From Hydrogenophaga taeniospiralis CCUG 15921 (GTDB lineage Bacteria > Pseudomonadota > Gammaproteobacteria > Burkholderiales > Burkholderiaceae_C): a stretch of DNA of 64,000 nucleotides. The notes under the pieces are model-generated. The model ran no database searches. It worked only from the letters and a program-made list of their open reading frames with translations, and was not told the origin of the DNA. Position numbers and translations under genes: made by a program. Where the stretch lies: the NCBI RefSeq assembly GCF_001592305.1, contig NZ_BCWR01000006.1, positions 62,001 to 126,000 of the forward strand, written 5' to 3'. Every line of letters begins with the position of its first letter. The first letter of the stretch is position 1. Below are positions 1-9,202 of this stretch, piece by piece.

Positions 1-154
1 TCGACGCGCCCTTGTTGACACCGAACAGCGTGGCCGGGTGGGTGTTGGGAAACACCGCGAACAGCGCCGGCACCAGGATCAGGCCGCCACCGCCGACGAT
101 CGAATCGACAAAACCGGCGAACAGCGAAGCAATAGAGACCAGCAATAGTTCCAT
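1..154 (-). CDS. TSUP-family (TauE/SafE) permease, 5' part only
   Basis: Only the first 51 codons are inside the window; the gene runs off the left edge. The translation begins MELLLVSIASLFAGFVDSIV and is followed by a GGGG turn and a hydrophobic stretch, which is the usual first membrane segment of TauE/SafE (TSUP) sulfite/organosulfonate exporters. Such proteins are inner-membrane anion transporters of about 250 residues. It points the same way as the hydrogenase cluster and lies 132 bp beyond the end of hoxJ, but a repeat element separates them, so membership of the hox transcript is doubtful. The substrate cannot be told from this fragment. Confidence 0.75.
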   Translation of the reverse strand, partial: MELLLVSIASLFAGFVDSIVGGGGLILVPALFAVFPNTHPATLFGVNKGAS

Positions 155-167
155 GCGGTGGATTGTC

Positions 168-251
168 GCCGCCCCCCTGCGCCGCTGCGCGGCTTCCCCC
201 CGAGGGGGACCACACCCTGGGACCGGCAAAGCCGGATCCTCGGCGTGTGCT
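168..251 (-). repeat. Dispersed GC-rich palindromic repeat, family B
   Basis: Read on the minus strand this carries GATCCGGCTTTGCCGG, then a CCCCCTCGGGGGG palindrome and a GC-rich dyad. The same order of parts recurs at 13144-13222, 51746-51830 and 62925-63006. All four copies lie between genes. The hairpins could act in termination after hoxJ, but there is no T-tract. Confidence 0.7.
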
Positions 252-286
252 GGGTTCAGGCACGCACTCCGGTAGATGGGCTTGCG

Positions 287-1630
287 CTACTGCGCCTTGG
301 GCAGTTCGAGGATGAACTCGGCCCCACCGCTGTCCGAGTTGCGCGCGCTCAGGCGCCCGCCGTGCTGCTCGACGATGCCGTAGCTGATCGACAGGCCCAG
401 GCCCGTGCCCTTGCCCACCGGCTTGGTGGTGAAGAAGGGATCGAAGATGCGCAGCAGGTGCTCGGGCGGAATGCCCGGCCCGTTGTCGCGCACGCTCACA
501 TGCACCTGCGCGCCTTCGTAGGCCATCGCCACCCAGACGCAGGGCGACGCCACCCCGGGGCCGCCCACGGCATCGAAGGCGTTCTGCAGCAGGTTCATCA
601 TCACCTGCTGCAGTTGCCCCGCACTGCCCATCACGGTGCAGCGCTCGCCTGCCTGCCAGCGCACGTCCACCGGCGTCGGTCGCCCTTTTTGTACCCAGTG
701 GATCGCACGATCGATCACCTCCACCAGGTTCACCGGCGTGCGCTCCTCCGGGTCCATGGCCGAAAACCGCTTGAGCCCGTGCACGATGTCGGCGGTGCGC
801 TGCGCGCCTTCGAGCGTGCCCTCGATCAGTGAAGGCAGGTCGCCCAGCAGGTGTTCGATGCGCAGCTTCTGCCGCAACGCCTGCAGCACCGGCTCGGGCT
901 CGTGCGCGTGCAGTGCGGCCATGTAGGTCTGCAGGCGGTCGCAGTACTTGCGCAGCGCGTGCACATTGCCCAGCACGAAGCTGATCGGGTTGTTGAGCTC
1001 GTGCGCCACACCGGCCACCAACTGGCTGAGCGAGGCCATCTTTTCCGAATGCAGCAGTTGCTGCTGGGTGCGCTTCAAGGCCTCGTGCGCGGCGCGCATC
1101 TCGTGGTACGCGCGCTTGAGTTCGGCCGTGGGCCGGCCCACCCACACGGTGCCCACGCGCCGGCCGTTGCCGCCGATGCGTGGTGTGCAGTTCGCGTCCA
1201 CCGAGATCGCCTGGCCCTGCTGGTCGAGCAGGTTGAGTTCGATCGCCTCGCCCGCGCGCGGCGCGTCGGCCTTCTCCATCGCCGCGCGCGCCGCGTCGAC
1301 GCTGGCGTCATCGGCCAGCAGCTCGTACAGCCGCGTGCCACGCAATTGCGCTTCGGAACGCCCGACCAGCTCGCACAAGGCCGCATTGGCCTGCTCGATC
1401 AGACCGCCCTCGTCGCACACCACCAGCACGTCCGACATCGAGGTCAGCACGCTGAAGATGAACTGCTGCGACTGCTCCAGCTCGGTGTTCTTCTTCTCCA
1501 GCTCCACCTCGTCGTCGATCAGCCGCGTGTAGACCTCGTCCATCTTCTGGATCACGTCCAGCCAGGTGGACTCGTCCACACCCTCCATCGGCACGGTGGG
1601 CAAGGGGCTGGGAGAACGGGGCTTGCTCAT
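287..1630 (-). CDS. hoxJ: HoxJ, H2-sensing histidine kinase
   Basis: Cytoplasmic sensor kinase of 447 residues that receives the H2 signal from the regulatory hydrogenase HoxBC and acts on HoxA. A short coiled-coil stretch (about residues 33-56) leads into a PAS domain (about 57-170). The dimerisation and phosphoacceptor segment has VAHELNNP with H210, and the ATPase domain carries DNGPGIP and GKGTGLGLS. In Cupriavidus necator H16 a Gly-to-Ser change in the last motif is known to inactivate HoxJ; here the motif is intact, so an active kinase is inferred. A longer frame exists upstream, but the ATG chosen lies 7 bp after the hoxC stop and gives the normal N-terminus. It is the last gene of the hox array. 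Confidence 0.93.
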   Translation of the reverse strand: MSKPRSPSPLPTVPMEGVDESTWLDVIQKMDEVYTRLIDDEVELEKKNTELEQSQQFIFSVLTSMSDVLVVCDEGGLIEQANAALCELVGRSEAQLRGTRLYELLADDASVDAARAAMEKADAPRAGEAIELNLLDQQGQAISVDANCTPRIGGNGRRVGTVWVGRPTAELKRAYHEMRAAHEALKRTQQQLLHSEKMASLSQLVAGVAHELNNPISFVLGNVHALRKYCDRLQTYMAALHAHEPEPVLQALRQKLRIEHLLGDLPSLIEGTLEGAQRTADIVHGLKRFSAMDPEERTPVNLVEVIDRAIHWVQKGRPTPVDVRWQAGERCTVMGSAGQLQQVMMNLLQNAFDAVGGPGVASPCVWVAMAYEGAQVHVSVRDNGPGIPPEHLLRIFDPFFTTKPVGKGTGLGLSISYGIVEQHGGRLSARNSDSGGAEFILELPKAQ

Positions 1631-1637
1631 GATCAAT

Positions 1638-3179
1638 CTAGTGCACCGTGCAGACCATGCAGGGGTCGAAGGAACGCACGATGTGCTGGACAGCGACAGG
1701 GGTTTTTTCGCCTTCCCGCACCGGTGCGTCCACCAGCGCCTGCTCCAGCGCACCGGGCGTTCCCTGCGCATCGCGCGGGGAAAAATTCCAGCTGGTGGGC
1801 GCAACGATCTGGTAGTTGGCGATGCGCCCGCGCCGCACCACCAGCCAGTGGCCCAGGCTGCCGCGCGCGGCCTCGCTCAGGCCCACGCCACTGCCCTCGT
1901 CGGGCAGCGTCGTCGGCACGCAGAAGGCTTCGGTCGGGCGGATCGCCTGCAACCAGTTTTCCATCAGCGGCACCACGCGCGCGAGCTCGATCAGCCGCGC
2001 CAGCACGCGCGTGTAGACCGTGCCGCCGTGGCGCGCCACCGCGTCGCGCACCAAGGGCATGCCGCTGGTGAGCTGGCGGGCGATGGCGCCGGTCTCGACC
2101 ACTTCGCCGCCCAGCCGCGGCGCCTTGTTCCAGGTGTAGGCGCCGGGCTTGTCGGGCTCGGGGCGGGTGATGCCGTGCAGCGGGTGCAGCGGCTCGCGTG
2201 CGTGGGCCAGCCAGGCGTGGGTGGCGTCTTCGGTGATGGCGTGCGGGTTCAGCGCTTCGACCGCGCCGGTCTGCGCGCGCCACACCCCACCGGGCAAGGC
2301 CCAGCCACCACCCGACTGTGCATAAGCGCCATAGCTCAGGTAGCGGCCCGGACCGGGGCCGAGCGTGTCGAGCCGCAGGTCGCGCACAAGGGTGAGGAAA
2401 AAACGCAGGTCGCCGCCCAGCGGGTCCTGTGCGTGCCAGTCCCAGAGCGCGTCTTCGTTGGCCAGCGCGGCCACGGCTTCCAGCGGCGCGGCGAACAGCT
2501 GGCGCTCCAGGAAGCTGCGGAACTCGCGCACTTTCGCCAGCAGGCGCACACGCTCGGCGGCGTCGATGGCGCGGGTGGAGCCGCCCGGTTCGACCGACTG
2601 CGTGTGCGGCCACTTGCCGCCCAGCGTGCCCAGCAGCGTGAGCCAGCGCTGGCGCGCCGCGGTGGCACCGCGCACCTGCTCGCCGTGGTCGGGCGCGAAG
2701 CGCCGTTGCGCTTCGGCGTGCCAGGGCTGCCCGGCGTAGACCGGGCGGGCGAAGTCCGGCATGAAGAACAGGTAGAAGTGCGTCAGGTGGTCGGCCAGGT
2801 TCTCGGTCGCCAGGATCAGGTTGGTGGCGTGCTGTCCGTTGGTTGGCATCGCTATGCCGGCCAGATCGGCCAGCGCACGCGCCGAGGCCACCGACTGCGA
2901 CACCGAGCAGATGCCGCAGATGCGCGGCACATAGATCAGCGCGTCGTGCGGCACCTTGCCCTGCAGGATCTGCTCGAAACCGCGGTACATGGTCGCGTTG
3001 ACCTGCGCGGAGGTGACGCGGCCGCCGTCGATCTCCAGCGAGACTTCGAGATCGCCTTCGACGCGATTGAACGGACCCACGAGCAAACGTGCCCCCACGC
3101 TTGTCGCTTCGCGTACTGCGCTGCCCCCCAAGGGGGCGCTCGCGCCTTGGGGCGGCCCTGCGTCGCTCGGTCTGCTCAT
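1638..3179 (-). CDS. hoxC: HoxC, large subunit of the regulatory (H2-sensing) hydrogenase
   Basis: NiFe-centre subunit (513 residues) of the cytoplasmic H2 sensor. The N-terminal ligand motif is RICGIC (in PRICGICSVSQS). The C-terminus is DPCMVCTVH and then stop, so there is no cleavable peptide; sensor hydrogenases lack the extension that a maturation protease removes. The ATG overlaps the hoxB stop by 4 bp. The first 27 or so residues include GPPQGASAPLGGS, encoded by a family A repeat, before the conserved GPFNRVEGDLEV. An in-frame open stretch upstream would add over 300 residues but is a shadow of hoxB. HoxC works with HoxB and HoxJ to control HoxA. Confidence 0.95.
   Translation of the reverse strand: MSRPSDAGPPQGASAPLGGSAVREATSVGARLLVGPFNRVEGDLEVSLEIDGGRVTSAQVNATMYRGFEQILQGKVPHDALIYVPRICGICSVSQSVASARALADLAGIAMPTNGQHATNLILATENLADHLTHFYLFFMPDFARPVYAGQPWHAEAQRRFAPDHGEQVRGATAARQRWLTLLGTLGGKWPHTQSVEPGGSTRAIDAAERVRLLAKVREFRSFLERQLFAAPLEAVAALANEDALWDWHAQDPLGGDLRFFLTLVRDLRLDTLGPGPGRYLSYGAYAQSGGGWALPGGVWRAQTGAVEALNPHAITEDATHAWLAHAREPLHPLHGITRPEPDKPGAYTWNKAPRLGGEVVETGAIARQLTSGMPLVRDAVARHGGTVYTRVLARLIELARVVPLMENWLQAIRPTEAFCVPTTLPDEGSGVGLSEAARGSLGHWLVVRRGRIANYQIVAPTSWNFSPRDAQGTPGALEQALVDAPVREGEKTPVAVQHIVRSFDPCMVCTVH
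3091..3170 (+). repeat. Family A repeat inside the 5' end of hoxC
   Basis: The copy runs from GCCCCCACGCT through CTGCCCCCCAAGGGGGC to CCTTGGGGCGGCC. The same order of parts is found at 11906-12060 (with an insertion) and, inverted, at 21832-21905. All three copies lie in hydrogenase genes. Here it encodes HoxC residues roughly 5-30. Confidence 0.8.
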
Positions 3180-4171
3180 TTCAGTCTGGTCTTTCTCACC
3201 GCGGGTTTGACAACGAGGTGGTCCGCCACCGCGTTGTTCTTCACCCGCTTGGGCGTGGCGCTCTTGGAGAGCGAGGCCAGCGCGACGAACCAGGCCTTGG
3301 GCATGTCGGTCGGCAGGCCGATGGGGATGCCGGCGAGCTTGGGCGTTTCGTGGAACGGGTGGCCCGGCTCCTGGAAACCCGGCTCGGTGCAGGCGATGCA
3401 GGCGTAGCCGCCGCGCGTGCAGCTGCCTTCGCCGTTCCACAGGCGGGTGTTGCAGTCGGCGTGCACCTGCGTGCCCTTGCAGCCCATGTGCTCCATCATG
3501 CAGCCCAGGTCCGACGGCTTCTCGGCACTGGCCTTGAACTCGTAGTACTCGTTGCGCGTGCAGCCGTGGTGCACCAGCTGGTCGGCGTAGAAACGCGGCC
3601 GGTTCAGCGGGTCGAGGTCGTCGGCCGCAAAGCCGTCGGCGGCCAGCGCCATGAGCGTGTCGATCACCCAGCTCGGGTGCGTGGGGCAACCCGCGATGTT
3701 GATCACCGGCAGGCCGCTGGTTGAGCGAAAGTCCGCGCCGAGCAGGCCACCGATGCGGTCGTCTTCGTACTGCAGACCGCAGGCGTCGGTGGGGTTGTCG
3801 CCGCCGGCGGTGATGCCACCCCAGGCCGCACAGCTGCCGACGGCCAGCACGTGTTTCGCCTTCGCCGCGAGCTCGCGCACCCAGTGGATCATGGGCAGGC
3901 CGGTGCCGGCCAGCATGTGGAACCGCCCGCTGCCGTTCGGGCCGCGCAGCAAGGAGCCTTCGACGCACAGCGCGTCGAGACGCGTGCCGCCGTCCTGCAC
4001 CGAGTGCAGCAGCGCGATCACCTCTTCGCCACTCGCCATCGACAGCGAGGGGTGCCACAGCAGGTTCACGCCACCGTCGCGCAGGTGGCCCTGAAAATCG
4101 GTGGTGTCGGCGCACAGCAGCGACATGCTGCAGCCACCGCAACCGCCACTTTGAAGCCAGAGCACGTTCAT
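3176..4171 (-). CDS. hoxB: HoxB, small subunit of the regulatory hydrogenase
   Basis: FeS subunit (331 residues) of the H2 sensor. The N-terminus MNVLWLQSGGCGGCSMSLLC carries the proximal-cluster cysteines directly. There is no twin-arginine signal, as expected for the cytoplasmic sensor. Further cluster cysteines are seen in GSCAAWGG, AGCPTHPS and a C-rich block ending CIACTEPGF. A C-terminal tail of about 50 residues (basic, ending KTRLK) follows the last cluster; in C. necator such a tail is needed to bind HoxJ. The start overlaps hoxW by 4 bp and the stop overlaps hoxC by 4 bp, so the three are translationally coupled. Confidence 0.94.
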   Translation of the reverse strand: MNVLWLQSGGCGGCSMSLLCADTTDFQGHLRDGGVNLLWHPSLSMASGEEVIALLHSVQDGGTRLDALCVEGSLLRGPNGSGRFHMLAGTGLPMIHWVRELAAKAKHVLAVGSCAAWGGITAGGDNPTDACGLQYEDDRIGGLLGADFRSTSGLPVINIAGCPTHPSWVIDTLMALAADGFAADDLDPLNRPRFYADQLVHHGCTRNEYYEFKASAEKPSDLGCMMEHMGCKGTQVHADCNTRLWNGEGSCTRGGYACIACTEPGFQEPGHPFHETPKLAGIPIGLPTDMPKAWFVALASLSKSATPKRVKNNAVADHLVVKPAVRKTRLK

Positions 4172-4638
4172 GCGGGTATCTCCTCGGGCAGACGGGCCCA
4201 TTCCATCGCCCAGGCCAGGGCCAAGGCCAGATCGGTCAGGGCCTGTTCGCCCGGCGCTTCACCGAGCTCGAAGCGCTGGGCGCGGATGGCGAGCAGCGTA
4301 CAGGGCGGCGGCTCGGCGCGTTCCAGATCACGATACACCTGCAGCAGCGCCTCGGGCGCCAGCGCGTGGGTGGTGAAGCCGGCGACCGGCGCAGGCACCA
4401 CGGTGCTCACCGCAAACGGGGTCTGCAGGCCGATGGCGGCGTCCACGAAGAGCACGCGCTCGCGGCCCACGAGGTCCAGCGCATGTTCGACCTGCAACTG
4501 GAAGTCGGTGAGGCATTCGAGCCGCCGTGCCTGCGCGCGGCCGGCCAGCTGTTCGACCAGCAGCGGGCCGAGCGCGTCGTCGCCCCGGCCCGGGTTGCCC
4601 CAGCCGAACACCAGCAGCGGCGCCACCTTGGAGCTCAT
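4168..4638 (-). CDS. hoxW: HoxW, maturation endopeptidase for HoxH
   Basis: Hydrogenase maturation protease (156 residues) of the HybD/HycI family. These enzymes probe the finished NiFe site and cut off the large-subunit tail, which locks the site in place. The motif GWGNPGRGDDALGP near the N-terminus holds the nickel-recognising Asp, and VDAAIG is the second conserved block. It sits directly after hoxH with a 4-bp overlap, and this position identifies it as the HoxH-specific protease. It also overlaps hoxB by 4 bp, joining the NAD-reducing enzyme genes to the sensor genes without a gap. Confidence 0.92.
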   Translation of the reverse strand: MSSKVAPLLVFGWGNPGRGDDALGPLLVEQLAGRAQARRLECLTDFQLQVEHALDLVGRERVLFVDAAIGLQTPFAVSTVVPAPVAGFTTHALAPEALLQVYRDLERAEPPPCTLLAIRAQRFELGEAPGEQALTDLALALAWAMEWARLPEEIPA

Positions 4639-6155
4639 AACGCAGCCTCCGCCGAATGCGGCCGGGTGCCGCGCACGGTGTCGCCACGGGACGAACGGTG
4701 CACGTGGTCGAGCACCTCGCCGCGCGCGTTGCGCAGCGTCACCGCCAGCGGCATCTGGCCCAGCGCATGCGTGGCGCAGGACAGGCAGGGGTCGTAGGCG
4801 CGGATGGCGACCTCGATGTGGTTGAGCAGGGGTTCGGTGATGGTCTGGCCGTCGAGGTACTGCAGGGCGATAGATCGCACCGCTTCGTTCATGGCCTGGT
4901 TGTTGTGGGTGGTCGAGACGATCAGGTTGCAGCGCGTGACCAGGTCGTCGTCGCCCACTTCGTACTCGTGGATCAGCGTGCCACGCGGCGCTTCGATGAT
5001 GCCCACACCACTGCGCTGGCGCTCGCCGGTGGCGATCAGCGGGCCACCGAGGATGACCGGGTCGGCCAGCAGATCGGCCACCACCTCCACGCCGTGCAGC
5101 AGCTCAATCATGCGCGCCCAGTGGGTCGCCAGCACCGCGTGCACCGGCCGGCCACCGTGCGCCGCGACAAAGGCCTGGCGCCGTGCTTCGGCGCGGGGCG
5201 TGGCAATGAAGTCGCAGTTCTGCAACCGCGCAAGCGGGCCGACGCGGTACCAGCCGGCATCTGGTCCGAGCGTCAGGCGGTAGGGAAACTTCATGTAGGT
5301 CCAGGGCTTGACGCCCTCGCCGATCAGCTCGCGGTAGCGCTGGTCCTCGAAGCCGTCGACCGCGATGCGACCGTCGGCCTCGCGCACCCGCAGCGTGCCG
5401 TCGTAGAACTCCAGGGCGCCGCCTGGGCCGACCAGCGACATCATGGCCGCCGGTGTCTCGGCAAAGCCGACCAGATGCGCCGGCAAGCCGGTGTGCAGGC
5501 GCTGTGCCAGATCCACCGCGGCTTCGGCCCAGGCCAGCACCTCGGGCAGTTGCGCGCGCAGCGTGTCGCGTTCGGCCGCATCCACCGCCCGGTTCATGCC
5601 ACCGGGTATGGAGCCGGTGCCGTGCACCCGCTTGCCCGCCGTGATGCGGATCACCTCCTGACCGAACTTGCGCAGCATCACGCCCTGGCGCGCGGCCTCG
5701 GGGTGCGCCATCGCCACGCCGACGATGTTGCGCTGCGCGACGTCGGCATCGAAGCCGAACAGCAGGTCGGGCGAGGACAGGTGGAAGAAGTGCAGCGCGT
5801 GGCTCTGCACGATCTGGCCGTAATGCATGAGCCGGCGGATCTTGTCGGCGGCTTCGGGCACGGGCCAGCCGCCAACCACGCGGTCCAGCGCCTTGGTGGC
5901 GGCCAGGTGGTGCGACACCGGGCAGATGCCGCACAGGCGCTGCACCATCACCGGCACCTCCCAGTAGGGCCGGCCGACGATGAACTGCTCGAAGCCCCGG
6001 AACTCGACGATGTGCAGCCGCACCTGCTGGATGCGGTTGTCATCGCCGAGCAGTAGCGTGACCTTGCCGTGGCCTTCCACGCGCGAGACCGGATCGATCA
6101 CGATGCGGCGCAGGCTTTGCGGGTTGGCGGCGGTTTCGAGCGAAGGGGTGGTCAT
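4635..6155 (-). CDS. hoxH: HoxH, NiFe subunit of the NAD-reducing hydrogenase
   Basis: Catalytic large subunit (506 residues) of the soluble bidirectional hydrogenase HoxFUYH, which couples H2 oxidation to NAD+ reduction in the cytoplasm. Nickel ligands are in [11 protein letters not shown] near residue 70 and DPCLSCATH near the C-terminus. After that His, 43 residues follow, somewhat more than the roughly 24 removed from characterised HoxH proteins; the extra length is the final [19 protein letters not shown]. Cleavage by HoxW is expected directly after CATH. The start is 4 bp downstream of the hoxY stop. The [12 protein letters not shown] block near the N-terminus is typical. Confidence 0.95.
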   Translation of the reverse strand: MTTPSLETAANPQSLRRIVIDPVSRVEGHGKVTLLLGDDNRIQQVRLHIVEFRGFEQFIVGRPYWEVPVMVQRLCGICPVSHHLAATKALDRVVGGWPVPEAADKIRRLMHYGQIVQSHALHFFHLSSPDLLFGFDADVAQRNIVGVAMAHPEAARQGVMLRKFGQEVIRITAGKRVHGTGSIPGGMNRAVDAAERDTLRAQLPEVLAWAEAAVDLAQRLHTGLPAHLVGFAETPAAMMSLVGPGGALEFYDGTLRVREADGRIAVDGFEDQRYRELIGEGVKPWTYMKFPYRLTLGPDAGWYRVGPLARLQNCDFIATPRAEARRQAFVAAHGGRPVHAVLATHWARMIELLHGVEVVADLLADPVILGGPLIATGERQRSGVGIIEAPRGTLIHEYEVGDDDLVTRCNLIVSTTHNNQAMNEAVRSIALQYLDGQTITEPLLNHIEVAIRAYDPCLSCATHALGQMPLAVTLRNARGEVLDHVHRSSRGDTVRGTRPHSAEAAL

Positions 6156-6159
6156 GGCA

Positions 6160-6687
6160 TCAGTCGTAACGGATCAGGCCTGGCGCGGGCTCGCGCCCGG
6201 CCATCAGGTCCTGCAGCAGTTGCCAGAACGCGTCCGCCGGTGGCGGGCAACCGGGCAGCGAGTGGTCGATGCGCACCACCTCGTGGATGGGGTGCACCTT
6301 GTTGAGCGGCAGCGGGAGTTCGGGGTCGTTGGGGACCTCACCGTAGACCGCCTGCAGCATGTCCCCCACATCGAGGTGGTTGCGCAAAGCCGGCAGGCCG
6401 CCGGTGATGGCGCAGGCGCCCACGGCCACCAGCACGCGGCAGTTGGCGCGGAAGGCGCGCAACACCTCGACGTTCTCGGCGTTGCACAGGCCGCCTTCAA
6501 TCAGGCCGATATCGCAAGGGCCCACGGTCTTGATGTCGGTCAACGGCGAGCGGTCGAACTGAATGTGTTCGATGAGCTCGAACAGGCGCTCGTCGATGTC
6601 GAGAAAGGACATGTGGCAGCCAAAGCAGCCGGCCAGCGAGACCGTGGCCACGCGCAGCTTGCGGGGGGTGGGGGTCTCCGCGTTCAT
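6160..6687 (-). CDS. hoxY: HoxY, small FeS subunit of the NAD-reducing hydrogenase
   Basis: Small subunit (175 residues) carrying one [4Fe-4S] cluster close to the NiFe site; it passes electrons to HoxU/HoxF. Cluster cysteines are visible in AGCFGCHMSFLD, GLCNAENV, GACAITGG and PGCPPPADAF. The short length and missing C-terminal cluster domain are normal for group 3d small subunits. The start overlaps the hoxU stop by 4 bp, and hoxH begins 4 bp after its own stop, so the order hoxF-U-Y-H is the standard one. Confidence 0.95.
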   Translation of the reverse strand: MNAETPTPRKLRVATVSLAGCFGCHMSFLDIDERLFELIEHIQFDRSPLTDIKTVGPCDIGLIEGGLCNAENVEVLRAFRANCRVLVAVGACAITGGLPALRNHLDVGDMLQAVYGEVPNDPELPLPLNKVHPIHEVVRIDHSLPGCPPPADAFWQLLQDLMAGREPAPGLIRYD

Positions 6688-7382
6688 CCGCGCGTCTCCG
6701 CGTCGTCGAAAGGCCGTTGCCCGATGGGCACCGCAAACCCGACCCGCTTGGGCAGCAGCGCGCCGACCGGGCAGATGTGGGCGGCACGGTCGTCCACCGA
6801 GAGCGCGCTGTCACCGAGCCGGCCGCTGTCGCTGTTGATCAGCAGATGCGTGCCGATGCCGTGGCCGCCGATGGCGAACACCTGTTTGCCGTCGAGTTCG
6901 TCGCTGGCGCGCACGCAGAGCTGGCACAGGATGCAGCGGTTGGGCTCGAACAGCACATCGAGGTGGCTGGCGTCGACCGGGCGCTCGGGGTTCAGGGTCT
7001 CGAAATGCAGATCGGTCATACCGGCGCGTTCGGCCTGGTGCTGCAGCAGGCAGTGGCCGCTTTTTTCGCAGCCGGGGCAGAAGTGGTTGCCCTCGACGAA
7101 GAGCATCTGCAGCAGGCGCAGCCGCTGCGCGCGCAGTTCGGCGGTGTGGCAATCCACGCGCTGCCCGGCAGCCGCGGCGGTGGTGCAGGCTGCGACTGGC
7201 CGGCCGTCCACGTGCACCGTGCAGACCCGGCAGGAGGCGCTGGCCGACACCTCGGGGTGCCAGCACAGGTGGGGCACGTCGTGACCAGCGCGTTGTGCGG
7301 CCTGCTGGATGGTGTCGCCGGGCTGCAGCGGCACCGGCTGGCCGTCGAACTGGAACAGGGGTTGGGACGTCACATCGGTCAT
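6684..7382 (-). CDS. hoxU: HoxU, FeS subunit of the diaphorase moiety
   Basis: Subunit of 232 residues, homologous to the N-terminal part of NuoG. It relays electrons between HoxY and HoxF. A ferredoxin-type [2Fe-2S] site is made by HLCWHP, SCRVC and a later Cys in VAACTT. The HFCPGCEKSGHC block is the His/Cys-ligated [4Fe-4S] site. CILCQLC with a later HICPVGAL forms another [4Fe-4S] site. Both ends overlap neighbours by 4 bp (hoxF upstream, hoxY downstream). Confidence 0.95.
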   Translation of the reverse strand: MTDVTSQPLFQFDGQPVPLQPGDTIQQAAQRAGHDVPHLCWHPEVSASASCRVCTVHVDGRPVAACTTAAAAGQRVDCHTAELRAQRLRLLQMLFVEGNHFCPGCEKSGHCLLQHQAERAGMTDLHFETLNPERPVDASHLDVLFEPNRCILCQLCVRASDELDGKQVFAIGGHGIGTHLLINSDSGRLGDSALSVDDRAAHICPVGALLPKRVGFAVPIGQRPFDDAETRG

Positions 7383-9202
7383 GACAGATGCTCTGTATTG
7401 AGGTGGGCACCCGGGTCGGTGCGACCCGTGACGCGCCGGGCCGCCGAGAGTTCGGCATCGAGATCGAACTCGGGTTCGAACTGTGGCGTCGTCGTGCGCG
7501 ACGCGTAGACCTCTCCGAAGTGGGCCAGCGTGTCGCGCAGCGGGTTGCAGGCCGAGGCGCCGAGGCCGCAGTGCGTGCCGCTGTGCAGCAGCTCATCCAG
7601 CTCGTGCAGGCGTTCCAGGTCGAAGGCCGAGCCGCGACCGGCACCGCGTGCCTGGGCGAGCTTGTCCAGGCGCCGCACCACCAGCTCGGTGCCCACGCGG
7701 CAGGGCGTGCAGAGCCCGCAGCTTTCGTGGGCGAAGAAACGGGCGAAGTGGTGCGCCACCTCGAACAGGTCGCGCGTGCCGTTGAAGACCATGAAGGCGC
7801 CGGCGCTGGGCACGTCGTCGAAGGCGATGGTCCGGTCGAAAGCCGATGCGGGCACGCAGGTGCCCGAGGGGCCGCCCACCTGCACCGCCTGGGCGTCGCG
7901 GGCGCCGCAGTCGGCCAGGATGCGCGCGATCGGCGTGCCCAGCGGGTATTCGTAGAGGCCGGGGCGCTCGCAGTCGCCCGAGACCGAGTGGATCTTGGTG
8001 CCGGTGGACGCGCCCGAGCCCATGGCGGCCCACCAGTCGCCACCGCACCGCGCGATGTGGGCCACGGCGCAGAAGGTCTCGACGTTGTTGACCACGGTCG
8101 GGCGCCCCAGGTAGCCGCGCTCCACCGGAAACGGCGGGCGGATGCGTGGCGTGCCGCGTTTCCCTTCCAGCGATTCGATCAGCGCCGACTCTTCGCCGCA
8201 GACGTAGGCCCCGGCGCCGAGGTGGATGCCGATGTCGAAGTCCAACCCGGCCAGGCCGGCGGCGTTGGCGCCCAGCAGGCCGTCCGCGCGGCGGCGCTCC
8301 AGTACGGCTTGCAGCTGCGGCAGCAGGTAGCGGTATTCGCCGCGCAGGTAGAGCCAGCCCTGCTGTGCGCCGACGGCGCGCGCGGCGATGGTCATGCCGT
8401 CGAACACGGCGTCGGCGTGCTCGCTGAGCAGCACGCGGTCCTTGAAGGTGCCGGGCTCGCCTTCGTCGGCGTTGCAGACCACGCAACGCTGCGGGCCGCT
8501 GGCATCGCTGTCAGCGTCTCGACAAGCCTGCCACTTGCGCGCGGTCGGGAAGCCAGCGCCACCGCGGCCGCGCAGTCCGGCGCGGGCCAGCTCGTCGATC
8601 AGGGCCTGGGGCTCACGTGCGATCACGGCGGGCAAGGCCGGCGCGTGCGCCGGCAGCCCGCTCAGCAGCACATCGGCACGGTGCACTGTGTTGTCCACAT
8701 GGAACCAGTCGGCAGGCCAGTCCTCCACCGGCACTTCGGACAGCATGAGCGCGGCGAGCGCATCCACCCGCTCGGCATCGAGGCGGGTGATGACCTGGTG
8801 GTGGTTGATCAGCAGCGCCGGACCCTGGTCGCACAGGCCGGTGCACGACGCCCGGTCGACGCTGAACCGGCCCTGGGCATCGGTCTCGCCCGGCGACACA
8901 CCGAGGCACTCGCAGAGCCGGGCCAGCAGCGCCTCGCTGCCCAACATGCGGTCGGTGATGTTGTCGGAGAACAGCACCCGCAGCCGACCCACAGGCCGGA
9001 TGTGGAAGAAACGGTAGAACGTGGCCACGCCTTCGACCTGGGCCAGCGGCAGGCGCAGCGCCTGCGCGATGTGCGTCAACAAGGCGCGCGGCAGCCAGTG
9101 GGTCAACGCCTGCGTCTCGCGCAGCACCTGGACCAGCGCGTGCGGGTCGTGGCCCCAGCGGGCCAGCACCGCGTCAGCGAGCGCGTGGTGGTCGGGGCTC
9201 AT
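7379..9202 (-). CDS. hoxF: HoxF, flavin and NAD-binding subunit of the NAD-reducing hydrogenase
   Basis: Diaphorase large subunit (607 residues). Residues 1 to about 165 are NuoE-like and show only one clear cysteine pair (SCTGLCDQGPAL). The rest is NuoF-like, with the glycine-rich GLRGRGGAGFPTARKW (FMN and NAD site), GAGAYVCGEESALIESLEG and the [4Fe-4S] motif SCGLCTPCR plus a later GLGASACNP. It reduces NAD+ with electrons from HoxU. The ATG overlaps the hoxA stop by 4 bp; this junction between a regulator and the soluble enzyme is unusual, because in C. necator the two hydrogenases are encoded in separate operons. Confidence 0.95.
   Translation of the reverse strand: MSPDHHALADAVLARWGHDPHALVQVLRETQALTHWLPRALLTHIAQALRLPLAQVEGVATFYRFFHIRPVGRLRVLFSDNITDRMLGSEALLARLCECLGVSPGETDAQGRFSVDRASCTGLCDQGPALLINHHQVITRLDAERVDALAALMLSEVPVEDWPADWFHVDNTVHRADVLLSGLPAHAPALPAVIAREPQALIDELARAGLRGRGGAGFPTARKWQACRDADSDASGPQRCVVCNADEGEPGTFKDRVLLSEHADAVFDGMTIAARAVGAQQGWLYLRGEYRYLLPQLQAVLERRRADGLLGANAAGLAGLDFDIGIHLGAGAYVCGEESALIESLEGKRGTPRIRPPFPVERGYLGRPTVVNNVETFCAVAHIARCGGDWWAAMGSGASTGTKIHSVSGDCERPGLYEYPLGTPIARILADCGARDAQAVQVGGPSGTCVPASAFDRTIAFDDVPSAGAFMVFNGTRDLFEVAHHFARFFAHESCGLCTPCRVGTELVVRRLDKLAQARGAGRGSAFDLERLHELDELLHSGTHCGLGASACNPLRDTLAHFGEVYASRTTTPQFEPEFDLDAELSAARRVTGRTDPGAHLNTEHLS

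Noticed and set aside
1638..4142. 834-residue open frame containing hoxC
   Set aside because: The first 320 residues overlap hoxB in another frame, are Arg/Ala-rich and have no family match; hoxC starts at 3179 with a 4-bp overlap to hoxB.
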